From positions 1-7,415 of the forward strand of contig USFK01000069.1 in the NCBI GenBank assembly GCA_900553935.1: DNA of 7,415 nucleotides. Direction: 5' to 3'. The translations under genes and the position numbers were made by a program. The DNA comes from an uncultured Collinsella sp. Lineage in GTDB: Bacteria; Actinomycetota; Coriobacteriia; Coriobacteriales; Coriobacteriaceae. Of this stretch, positions 1-5,930 are shown one piece after another (position 1 is the stretch's first letter; each line of letters opens with the position of its first letter). The notes beneath the pieces are model-generated. The model was not told the origin of the DNA. It saw only the letters and a list, made by a program, of their open reading frames with translations, and did no database searches.

Positions 1-1701
1 GTTGCCGTCAAGGACGGTGTGATCGTCGGCGTGCTCTACGACGGTCGCGACGATGCCGCCGGTACGTATGAGGCTGCCGAGGTCATCGATTGCCAGGGCC
101 GCTATCTTGCCCCCGGTTTTATTGACGGGCATCTGCACATTGAGTCCTCGAACATCCGCCCTGCCGAGTATGCACGCATGGCGGCGACGCGCGGTACCAC
201 CACCGCTATTGCCGACAGCCACGAGATTGCCAATGTTGCCGGTCTCGATGGCTTGCGCTTTATGATTGAGGACGGCCGCCGTACACCCATCTCCATCAAG
301 TACATGATGCCTTCGTGCGTGCCCGCGCTGCCCGACGAGCAGGCCGGTGCCGTTATTTCGGCTGCCGATATGCAGGCGTTTTTTGCCGAGCATCCGGGCG
401 ATGTCTTTGGCCTGGGCGAGATGATGAACCTGCCGGGTGTCTTTATGGCCGACCCCGAGACCTGTGCTCGCATCGATGCTGCCAACCAGACGCCGTCCAA
501 GCAGGTCGACGGCCATGCGCCGCTCGTTGCCGGCAAGGACCTCAATGCCTATGCCGCGGCGGGCATTATCGCCGACCATGAGTCGACGATTCCCGAGGAG
601 GCGCTCGACAAGCTGTCTCGTGGCATGTACGTGATGCTGCGCGAGGGCACCTGCAGCCATGACCTGGCCAACCTGTCGCCGATGCTGCTGGAGAATCCCG
701 CGCGCGCCCGCCGCTGTTGCTTTGCGACTGACGACCGCGCCCCTTCCGATGCGCTTGCGACCGGCATGATCGACAATGCCTGCCGCGTGGCCATCGAGGC
801 CGGTATCGACCCCGTGGTCGCTATCTCTATGGCGTCCCTCTCCACGGCCGAGGCGTTTGGCCTGGATCACGGCTGCCGCGACCCGCACGAGCTGCGTGGT
901 GCGATTGCCCCGGGCAAGCGTGCCGACCTGCTGGTGCTCAATGACCTGACGTTTGCTACGGCTCCGCATCGCGTATATGCCGCCGGTGCTCTGGTGGCGC
1001 AGGACGGCACCTTTGTGGGCGAGATCGCACCCGAGATGGCCGAGGTTGCAGCCCTTGCCGATGAGCTGCGCGCCTCCGTTAAGCTGCCGAAGCTTTCGCT
1101 CGACGTGTTTGATTATGCCTTTAAGCCGGGCGAGGCCGTTATCGATGTCATCCCGGGTATGGCTATCACGGGTATGGCCCGCCCCGAGAGCGCCGAGGAC
1201 TTGCGCCGCATTATGCTGATCGAGCGCCATGGCCGCGGCGTGTCGCTGCAGGCCGAGGGCGCCGATGGCGACGGCCCCGCTGGCTTGGGTCTGGTCGGCA
1301 AGCATATCGGTCGCGGCTGGGTGCGCGGTTTCACCATCACCGGTGGTGCCATTGCCTCCACGATCGGCCACGACTCGCACAACGTGTGCGTGGTGGGCGA
1401 CAATGCGGCGGATATGATGGCTGCCGTTGAGGCCGTGGGCCAGGGCGGCCACGTGCTGGTGCGTAACGGCGAGGTCGTGGCGCGCATTCCGCTGGCGCTC
1501 GGTGGCCTTATGAGCGAAGGCACGGCCGAGGACGTTGCCGCGCAGCACGACGACTTTATGGTCAAGGCACGCGCCATGGGTATTGAGCCGCCGCTCGACC
1601 CCATCATGGGCATCATCTTCCTGCCCCTGCCGGTTATCCCGACGCTCCGCATCCGCCCCGAGGGCATGTTCGACGTTACAACCTTCACCTACGCCGACTA
1701 G
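1..1701 (+). CDS. ade: Adenine deaminase, 5' end outside the window
   Basis: Hydrolyses adenine to hypoxanthine and ammonia (purine salvage, cytoplasmic, amidohydrolase superfamily, metal-dependent). The frame is open from nucleotide 1, giving 566 visible residues; the E. coli enzyme has 588, and aligning the first visible residues (VAVKDGVIVGV) with its IVIKG segment implies about 55 missing N-terminal codons. The GTG at nucleotide 19 is therefore internal, not the start. Counting from nucleotide 1, the metal-binding HxH lies in DGHLHIESS (H44, H46), followed by DGHAPLV (H172), DHES (H193, E194) and the TDD motif (D244, D245). The C-terminal adenine-deaminase domain is present, with SHDSHN near residues 457-462 and a conserved end (LPLPVIPTLRIRPEGMFD). 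The last residues, TTFTYAD, are a little shorter than in E. coli, and the TAG stop is part of a GGGGAC repeat that begins there. Family assignment is secure. Confidence 0.95.
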   Translation, partial: VAVKDGVIVGVLYDGRDDAAGTYEAAEVIDCQGRYLAPGFIDGHLHIESSNIRPAEYARMAATRGTTTAIADSHEIANVAGLDGLRFMIEDGRRTPISIKYMMPSCVPALPDEQAGAVISAADMQAFFAEHPGDVFGLGEMMNLPGVFMADPETCARIDAANQTPSKQVDGHAPLVAGKDLNAYAAAGIIADHESTIPEEALDKLSRGMYVMLREGTCSHDLANLSPMLLENPARARRCCFATDDRAPSDALATGMIDNACRVAIEAGIDPVVAISMASLSTAEAFGLDHGCRDPHELRGAIAPGKRADLLVLNDLTFATAPHRVYAAGALVAQDGTFVGEIAPEMAEVAALADELRASVKLPKLSLDVFDYAFKPGEAVIDVIPGMAITGMARPESAEDLRRIMLIERHGRGVSLQAEGADGDGPAGLGLVGKHIGRGWVRGFTITGGAIASTIGHDSHNVCVVGDNAADMMAAVEAVGQGGHVLVRNGEVVARIPLALGGLMSEGTAEDVAAQHDDFMVKARAMGIEPPLDPIMGIIFLPLPVIPTLRIRPEGMFDVTTFTYAD

Positions 1702-1745
1702 TCATCGGGGACGTTCTTAAACGACTAGTCGTTGGGGACACTCTT
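1696..1745 (+). repeat. GGGGAC repeat, left copy, overlapping the ade stop codon
   Basis: The element contains two direct GGGGAC motifs 27 bp apart (1707 and 1734) around a perfect 14-bp palindrome, AACGACTAGTCGTT (1720-1733). Positions 1700-1745 match the reverse complement of 2766-2811 at 43 of 46 positions, with 24 identical bases in a row (1707-1730). The repeat starts on the stop codon of the adenine deaminase gene (TAG within GACTAGTC, 1696-1703). Unlike the right copy, it has no opposing arm, so it cannot fold into the long nested hairpin. Identity as a dispersed, multi-copy repeat is inferred from the two copies seen here; no transposase accompanies it. Confidence 0.8.
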
Positions 1746-1773
1746 TGGCGTGTCGCCTGACGCCGCGATTGTG

Positions 1774-1808
1774 GGACCTCTGGCATGTGTGAGCTATTTG
1801 CCAGGTCC
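1774..1808 (+). other. Hairpin in the leader of the first HAD gene
   Basis: GGACC (1774-1778) pairs with GGTCC (1804-1808), and TGGCA (1781-1785) pairs with TGCCA (1799-1803), with a two-base bulge and a 13-base loop. It lies about 30 bp downstream of the GGGGAC repeat and upstream of the much larger hairpin at 1841-1902. No T tract follows, so it is not an intrinsic terminator. It may be part of a structured 5' leader; its role is unknown. Confidence 0.4.
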
Positions 1809-1814
1809 TTGTAA
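1785..1814 (+). CDS. Possible 9-residue leader peptide
   Basis: A nine-codon frame, MCELFARSL ending in TAA, sits between the GGGGAC repeat and the hairpin that covers the ribosome binding site of the HAD gene. Its ATG lies within the hairpin at 1774-1808. The upstream GGGAC is at best a weak ribosome binding site and no codon is repeated, so classical amino-acid attenuation is not indicated. It is listed only because its position, upstream of a hairpin that could gate translation, is where a leader peptide would sit. It could easily be chance. Confidence 0.15.
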   Translation: MCELFARSL

Positions 1815-1837
1815 CGTTTACGCCCGCGGAGTCTTAT
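1809..1837 (+). promoter_or_regulatory. Weak candidate promoter for the first HAD gene
   Basis: TTGTAA (1809-1814) and TCTTAT (1832-1837) are separated by 17 bp, and each matches the sigma-70 -35 and -10 consensus at four of six positions. A transcript starting near 1844 would cut into the left arm of the hairpin at 1841-1902 and so might lack it. An earlier start, for instance readthrough from ade, would include it. This is a pattern match only. Confidence 0.2.
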
Positions 1838-1840
1838 TTG

Positions 1841-1902
1841 AGCTCCCTTTGGGTACGTTGGAATCGGATACACGTTCGATTCCAACAAGCCCGAAGGGAG
1901 CT
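1841..1902 (+). promoter_or_regulatory. Large leader hairpin sequestering the HAD ribosome binding site
   Basis: Two stacked perfect or near-perfect stems are visible. The outer stem pairs 1841-1853 (AGCTCCCTTTGGG) with 1890-1902, one T-G wobble included. The inner stem pairs 1857-1866 (GTTGGAATCG) with 1877-1886, with a 10-base loop. The right outer arm contains AAGGGAG (1894-1900), the ribosome binding site of the gene starting at 1908, seven bases ahead of the ATG. When folded, the RNA would hide that site, suggesting translational control. Only four T residues (1902-1905) follow, so termination is possible but weak. I could not match it to a known riboswitch class. Confidence 0.6.
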
Positions 1903-1907
1903 TTTCT

Positions 1908-2702
1908 ATGTTTAAACTGATTGCATCCGATATGGACGGCACGCTGCTTGACGAAAACGGCCAGGTGCCTCCCGAGACCTACGAACTGATTCTGGCGCTA
2001 CACGAGCATGGCGTGCATTTCGCCGCATCGTCAGGTCGTCGCTACGATCGCCTGTGCGAGTTCTTTGCGCCCGTTCGCGACAAGATGGACTTTGTCGCCG
2101 CTAACGGCGCCCAAGTCTACGCCGACGGTAAGATGGTAGACCGTGAGGTGTATTCCCACCTGGCGATTCGAAGGCTCGCCCAAGCCGTCAGGACGTTTCC
2201 CAATCTGCATCTTGCGCTCTTTGACCGAACCAAGTCCTTCCTGCTCGATGACGAGTGCAAGTTCGTGCGTGAGGTCGATAAGGACCTTCCCAATGCCGAG
2301 CGTATTTGGGAGCTGCCCGATCCCAGCGTAAATATCATCAAAGCGAGTATCTTTTGCGACGACAGTGCGGTTATGGACAGTGCGTACGTGCTACAGCGCG
2401 AACTTGGTCAGCTCTTTACTTTTGCGCCTTCGGGCAACGCGTGGATCGATGCCATGCAGCCTGGTGTATCGAAGGCCTCGGGTATCGCGCAGCTCGCGGA
2501 GCATTACGGCATTGGACGCGACGAGGTCATGGCGTTTGGCGACTCGATGAACGACTACGAGATCATTCGCTTTGTCGGCACGGGTTGTGCGATGGAAAAC
2601 GCGCGCCCCGCGCTCAAGGCGGTGGCCGATCGCGTCGTGGGTTGCAACCGCGATCACGCTGTCCAGCAAGAACTCCGTCGTGTGCTGGAGAGCCTCGCTT
2701 AA
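1908..2702 (+). CDS. Cof-type HAD-IIB family hydrolase (first copy)
   Basis: A 264-residue soluble phosphatase of the Cof/HAD-IIB family, usual length 260-290. Such enzymes dephosphorylate small phosphorylated metabolites (sugar phosphates, cofactors); the substrate here cannot be told from sequence. All four HAD motifs are visible: motif I DMDGT with nucleophile D8 and acid/base D10, motif II SSGR (residues 41-44), motif III lysine K189 in GVSKASG, and motif IV GDSMND (211-216) for Mg2+ binding. The C2-type cap occupies roughly residues 85-185. ATG at 1908 is preceded by AAGGGAG with seven bases of spacing, but that site is paired inside a long hairpin (1841-1902), implying post-transcriptional control. 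The gene is bracketed by inverted GGGGAC repeats and converges with the second HAD gene, of which it is only a distant relative. TAA stop. Confidence 0.93.
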   Translation: MFKLIASDMDGTLLDENGQVPPETYELILALHEHGVHFAASSGRRYDRLCEFFAPVRDKMDFVAANGAQVYADGKMVDREVYSHLAIRRLAQAVRTFPNLHLALFDRTKSFLLDDECKFVREVDKDLPNAERIWELPDPSVNIIKASIFCDDSAVMDSAYVLQRELGQLFTFAPSGNAWIDAMQPGVSKASGIAQLAEHYGIGRDEVMAFGDSMNDYEIIRFVGTGCAMENARPALKAVADRVVGCNRDHAVQQELRRVLESLA

Positions 2703-2704
2703 TC

Positions 2705-2823
2705 CGGCAGATGGGGACGTTCCTTTTCTGCCGACAGTGGGGGACAGTCCTTGCAGCTTTTTGCGAAGAGTGTCCCCAGTGACTAGTCGTTTAAGAACGT
2801 CCCCAATGACTGACCAATGACTA
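2705..2823. repeat. GGGGAC repeat, right copy, nested palindrome between convergent genes
   Basis: The whole gap between the two convergent HAD genes is one structured repeat. Plus-strand GGGGAC motifs at 2713 and 2740 and minus-strand ones ending at 2777 and 2804 have the same 27-bp spacing in both arms. An inner hairpin pairs 2740-2756 with 2761-2777 around a CTTT loop (two mismatches, some wobbles). An outer stem pairs 2713-2724 with 2793-2804 (one mismatch). A further CGGCAGA/TCTGCCG dyad (2705-2711 / 2727-2733) surrounds the first motif. Positions 2766-2811 are an inverted copy of 1700-1745. At its right end the minus-strand stop codon TAG of the second HAD gene starts the element, with an 11-bp tandem duplication (AGTCATTGGTC) at 2803-2822. 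No T tract follows either arm, so termination would not be of the standard kind. Confidence 0.8.
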
Positions 2824-3663
2824 GGCGAGGGCGGCCATGATGGTGCGGGCGACGCCGTCGTGGTCGTTGTCGTATTCGGTGATGGCGTCGGCGGCCTCGC
2901 GATCTTCGGGCTCGGCGTTGATCATGGCCATGCCATGGCCCGCTGCCTGCAGCATGGGGATGTCGTTGATGTTGTCGCCGAACGCCCAGGCGTCGGCGAG
3001 ACGCTCGCCCAGATGCTCACACAGCCACGTGAGGGCCGTTCCCTTGGTGGCGCCTTCGCCCATAACCTCGATATTCATGGCGTACGAACGCGTGACCTCA
3101 ATGCCTCCGAGCGTGTCGAGCGCCGCCGCGATGGCGTCGCGATCGGTGGGGTCGTGCCAGTACATGGCGATGCGTTCGAGCGTCTCGACCTCGTCGATCT
3201 TGCTGTCGATATCCATGTCGATCGGTGTTCGTGTGCGCTTGAGCGAAGCCGCGATGTGAGGATCGCCGCCGCAGAATTCGTCCAGGCGCGTGTAGAGCGA
3301 GCGGGGGAGGAAACACTGCCCGTCCGCGAAGATATCGAAGGTGACGTCATGGCCGGTGGCAATGCTATGGACGTGGTGGGCGATGGCGCGGTCGAGCGGT
3401 CGGCTCAAAATGCGCGTAGCACGTGAGGCATCGGTGGGCGTATCGTCGTCGAGCTGCCAGACGCTGGCACCATTGGCGCAGACCGCGTAGTGCACGGCGG
3501 GATGGGCGAGGATGGGCTCAAAGACGCCTGACAGTGGACGGCCTGTGCAGGGCACAAACTCAATACCGCGGCGCGCAAGCTCGTCGAGCATCGCCCAGGT
3601 GGCGTCGCTCATCTGCTTATCACTCGTCAGCAGCGTTCCATCCATATCGGAAAACACAATCAT
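2821..3663 (-). CDS. Cof-type HAD-IIB family hydrolase (second copy)
   Basis: A 280-residue Cof-like phosphatase acting on an unknown phosphorylated metabolite in the cytoplasm. Motif I is DMDGT (D6, D8), motif II TGR (residues 40-42), motif III K207 in GATKG, and motif IV GDNIND (229-234); the C2 cap spans about residues 85-205. ATG at 3663 is preceded by AAAGGG (3678-3673) with nine bases of spacing. It lies downstream of citrate synthase in the same direction, but a strong terminator (3689-3727) separates them and ends only about 25 bp before the start codon. Expression therefore needs terminator readthrough or a promoter overlapping the hairpin; none is obvious. It resembles the convergent HAD gene only in the family motifs, so it is not a recent duplicate. 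Its TAG stop coincides with the edge of the GGGGAC repeat. Confidence 0.93.
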   Translation of the reverse strand: MIVFSDMDGTLLTSDKQMSDATWAMLDELARRGIEFVPCTGRPLSGVFEPILAHPAVHYAVCANGASVWQLDDDTPTDASRATRILSRPLDRAIAHHVHSIATGHDVTFDIFADGQCFLPRSLYTRLDEFCGGDPHIAASLKRTRTPIDMDIDSKIDEVETLERIAMYWHDPTDRDAIAAALDTLGGIEVTRSYAMNIEVMGEGATKGTALTWLCEHLGERLADAWAFGDNINDIPMLQAAGHGMAMINAEPEDREAADAITEYDNDHDGVARTIMAALA

Positions 3664-3688
3664 TTGATGCAGCCCTTTCTGCTGGCAT

Positions 3689-3727
3689 AAAAAGCGTGGC
3701 CGAGGGCGGCGATGCCCTGGCCACGCT
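3689..3727 (-). terminator. Intrinsic terminator of citrate synthase
   Basis: Read on the minus strand, a nine-pair stem AGCGTGGCC/GGCCACGCT (3727-3719 with 3701-3693) encloses a five-pair stem (3718-3714 with 3707-3703) with one unpaired base and a six-base loop. It is followed at once by five T residues (3693-3689). It starts 23 bp after the citrate synthase stop codon, the classical place and shape for Rho-independent termination, and should separate that gene from the downstream HAD gene. Confidence 0.9.
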
Positions 3728-3750
3728 CGAGTTCTATAACGGTCCGCGTC

Positions 3751-5169
3751 CTAGCGGTCAGCGAGCGGCTTGTACTCCAACGGTTCGATAACCGGGCGAT
3801 ACGCGGGACGGATGATGCGGTGCGCGCAGAAGAGCTCTTCCATGCGGTGCGCCGACCAACCGGCCATGCGGGCGACGGCGAACAGCGGCGTAAAGAGCGT
3901 CTCGGGCACGCCGAGCATCTTGTAGATAAAGCCCGTGTACAGGTCGATGTTGGCGCAGATGGGCTTGGTCATGCCGTGGTCGCGCATGACCTGGGGTGCC
4001 AGGCGCTCGATGCGCTCGATGAGCGCGAACTCATCGCCCAGGTCCTTCTTGGCGGCAAGCGTGCGCGCGTAACGGCGGCAGACCTCGGCGCGCGGGTCGC
4101 TGAGCGTATAGACGGCGTGGCCCATACCGTAGATGAGGCCCGTGCCGTCGAAGGCCTGCTTGTCGAGGATCTTGCCCAGGTAGGCTGCGACCTCGTCCTC
4201 GTCCTCCCAGTTGGAGACATGCGCGCGGATGTCCTCGTGCATGGACACGACCTTGGCGTTGGCACCGCCGTGGCGCGGGCCCTTGAGCGAGCCGATAGCC
4301 GCGGCGTAGGCGGAATACGGGTCGGTGGCCGAAGACGACAGCACGCGGCAAGCGAAGGTGGAGTTGTTGCCGCCGCCGTGCTCGGCATGCAGCATGAGCA
4401 TCACGTCGAGCAGCATGGCTTCGTCGCGGGTGAACGCCATGCCACCGCGCAAGACCTGTAGGATGGTCTCGGCGGTGGAGAGACCGGGCGTGGGGTGCGG
4501 CACGTGAACCTCGGAGCCGCGAAGCTTGGCGACCGAGGCCATGTGTGCGAAGGCGGCGATGCGCGGGAGACGTGCGAGCATGGAAATGGCGACGTCGATT
4601 TCGTGCTCGGGCGTGATCACGTCTGGTTCGGCATCGAAGGCGTAGAGCAACAGTACGGCGCGCTGGAGCACGTTCATGATGCTCGACGACACCGTGGTCA
4701 TAGGGAACTCTTTAACGTACTCGTCACTCAGGTGTCTAAAGGCGCCCAGGCGCTCGCAAAAGCCGTCGAGCTCTTCCTTGTTGGGCAGCGAACCCGTGAT
4801 AAGCAGATAGGCGACTTCCTCGTAGCCGTAGCGATTCTCGGCCTGGGCATTGTTGACCAGATCCTCGATGCTGTAGCCGCGAAGCGTGAGCTTGCCCTGA
4901 TCGGGCACGACCTTTCCGTCGACCTTGTTGTAGCCGTGCACATCCGAGATACGAGTGAGGCCCGCGACCACGCCCGAGCCGTCGGCATTGCGCAGGCCGC
5001 GCTTGACATTGTGCTCTTCGAACAAGCCCTCGTCATAAGGGTCGGTCGGCAGGCCGTGGTAGAGGTTTTCGCTTTCGGGCGAAATCTGACGGCTCGCCTC
5101 GTAATCCAGAACCAGGCGGCTCAAGTGGTCATCGAAGCGGTAATAGATTTTCTTGGCGTCGTAGGCCAT
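3751..5169 (-). CDS. gltA: Citrate synthase (citrate/2-methylcitrate synthase family)
   Basis: Condenses acetyl-CoA with oxaloacetate to citrate, the entry to the oxidative TCA branch that supplies 2-oxoglutarate and glutamate in fermentative anaerobes. The protein has 472 residues, longer than E. coli GltA (427) and Bacillus CitZ (about 370), owing to an N-terminal extension of the kind seen in clostridial-type enzymes. The family signature HAEHGGGNNSTF is at residues 261-272. Catalytic residues equivalent to pig H274, H320 and D375 are H300 (in PRHGGAN), H351 (in GMGHAVYTLSDPR) and D409 (in ANIDLYTG). Substrate-binding arginines R360 and R434 (RMAGWSAHR) are present. ATG at 5169 follows AGGAG with five bases of spacing. 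The ACT-domain gene lies 77 bp upstream in the same direction, and a strong terminator follows. Use of propionyl-CoA cannot be excluded from sequence. TAG stop. Confidence 0.95.
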   Translation of the reverse strand: MAYDAKKIYYRFDDHLSRLVLDYEASRQISPESENLYHGLPTDPYDEGLFEEHNVKRGLRNADGSGVVAGLTRISDVHGYNKVDGKVVPDQGKLTLRGYSIEDLVNNAQAENRYGYEEVAYLLITGSLPNKEELDGFCERLGAFRHLSDEYVKEFPMTTVSSSIMNVLQRAVLLLYAFDAEPDVITPEHEIDVAISMLARLPRIAAFAHMASVAKLRGSEVHVPHPTPGLSTAETILQVLRGGMAFTRDEAMLLDVMLMLHAEHGGGNNSTFACRVLSSSATDPYSAYAAAIGSLKGPRHGGANAKVVSMHEDIRAHVSNWEDEDEVAAYLGKILDKQAFDGTGLIYGMGHAVYTLSDPRAEVCRRYARTLAAKKDLGDEFALIERIERLAPQVMRDHGMTKPICANIDLYTGFIYKMLGVPETLFTPLFAVARMAGWSAHRMEELFCAHRIIRPAYRPVIEPLEYKPLADR

Positions 5170-5246
5170 GCGCGCTCCTCTCCGGGCCGCATCGGGGTGA
5201 CTTGCATGGGCATGCGCGCGTCAGGCTATCCCCAGCGGCTTGCTCG

Positions 5247-5534
5247 CTACAGGCGGTACATAAAGTTAAAGACGTCCTCGCGCTGGATGGACACGTTGAC
5301 GCCCGAAAGCTCGCCGGCCTCGGCCAGCGCCTTCTGCAGCTCGGCGAAGTCGAGCTTGGACTCGGCGGTATCGGCCAGCATGGTCATGGTGAAGATGTCC
5401 TCGATAATGGACTGCGTGATGTCGCGGATGTCGACGTTGGCCTCGCCTAGGACACGGGTGACGCCGGCGACGATGCCGGGGCGGTTCTTGCCAAGGACGG
5501 TGATGACGATACGGGAGGACGAGATCTCGGCCAT
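5247..5534 (-). CDS. ACT-domain protein, UPF0237 family
   Basis: A 95-residue stand-alone ACT domain, close to the usual 88-90 residues. ACT domains bind small ligands, often amino acids, and act as regulatory modules; the ligand of this family is not established. The beta-alpha-beta-beta-alpha-beta pattern is readable: strand 8-14, the glycine-rich ligand loop GKNRPG (15-20), helix 20-32, strand 35-42 (VDIRDITQ), strand 47-54 (DIFTMTML), helix 61-75, strand 79-85, and the conserved end EDVFNFMYRL. ATG at 5534 is preceded by GAAAGGG with six bases of spacing. In many genomes this gene is followed by a UPF0210 (PFL-like) gene; here citrate synthase occupies that place 77 bp downstream, with no terminator seen between, so co-transcription is likely. 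A candidate promoter with a dyad lies at 5582-5604. TAG stop. Confidence 0.88.
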   Translation of the reverse strand: MAEISSSRIVITVLGKNRPGIVAGVTRVLGEANVDIRDITQSIIEDIFTMTMLADTAESKLDFAELQKALAEAGELSGVNVSIQREDVFNFMYRL

Positions 5535-5930
5535 GGGAAACCCTTTCGCGTGATTGCGGCGCGCGCGGGGCGCTCCGCTACGGTACAGTGTTCATCATTG
5601 TACCTGTCTGGCGCAAAAAAGGCGCGCTCGCTGCGGCGTTACATGCCTGCAACATGAGCGTAAGGGGGAAGGCCGCACGGGGAAGAGCCGTCTGGCGCGT
5701 GTCCGGCTCGTGTTGGGTTGCTTTCCGATCTCAGCCGAACACATTGAGCGGACAGGCCGTTCCCGCAGTCAGCCGAACGCCTCCGACGGCTGATTCCGAA
5801 CTGGAAGCGGAGGGCATCCCCGCCCTTCGGTAGGGGATACCGCTCCGCGGCGCATGCCGCGGGCGGCGCCCCTATCGGACCACCGTGACCTCAGTTGGGA
5901 TGGGCCCAGCACTGCCGCGTACTCGGTGAG
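5535..5930. other. Non-coding region with several GC-rich dyads
   Basis: About 400 bp without a believable gene; plus-strand open frames here lack ribosome binding sites and family features. The right half holds a 10-bp direct repeat TCAGCCGAAC (5731-5740 and 5769-5778) and three dyads in a row: TCAGCCG/CGGCTGA (5769-5775 / 5787-5793); GCGGAG/CTCCGC enclosing ATCCCC/GGGGAT (5807-5848); and CCGCGGC/GCCGCGG with a four-base loop (5845-5851 / 5856-5862). They lie just past the 3' end of the integrase fragment, so they may be an old element boundary, an attachment region or a terminator, but no T tract and no tRNA-like sequence was found. Confidence 0.45.
5582..5604 (-). promoter_or_regulatory. 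Candidate -10 box overlapped by a dyad, upstream of the ACT gene
   Basis: On the minus strand TACAAT (5602-5597) matches the -10 consensus at five of six positions and lies about 63 bp upstream of the ACT start codon. It is embedded in an inverted repeat, GGTACA-N11-TGTACC (5582-5587 and 5599-5604), of a size that fits a dimeric regulator. No good -35 box is present at 16-18 bp; a run of six T residues lies at 5620-5615. Both promoter and operator roles are inference. Confidence 0.3.

Noticed and set aside
19..21. GTG as start codon of adenine deaminase
   Set aside because: Coding similarity continues upstream to nucleotide 1, and the family needs about 55 more residues.
1866..1885. GTTCGATTCC as a tRNA T-loop
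   Set aside because: The flanks do not form a T stem; the bases are better explained by the perfect 10-pair inner stem of the leader hairpin.
2740..2777. Hairpin as an ordinary bidirectional terminator for the convergent HAD genes
   Set aside because: No T tract follows on either strand and the sequence belongs to the repeat family, though an effect on transcription cannot be excluded.
2306..2782. 158-codon plus-strand frame overlapping the first HAD gene and the repeat
   Set aside because: Out-of-frame shadow of the HAD gene, running into the repeat region.
3712..4461. 249-codon plus-strand frame antisense to citrate synthase
   Set aside because: Shadow of a gene with clear catalytic motifs; no recognisable domain and no sensible ribosome binding site.
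4495..5553. Long plus-strand open frame (352 codons) antisense to citrate synthase and the ACT gene
   Set aside because: It mirrors the GC-rich codon pattern of the real minus-strand genes, shows no family motifs and spans two genes plus their gap.
5715..5732. Sequence resembling a sequencing adapter (TTCCGATCT)
   Set aside because: Only nine bases match, and the flanks do not continue the adapter, so chance is the best explanation.
5588..5833. Plus-strand frames in the 5535-5930 gap (79 and 81 codons)
   Set aside because: Low-complexity, arginine-rich composition, no recognisable motif, and they overlap dyads and the ACT promoter region.
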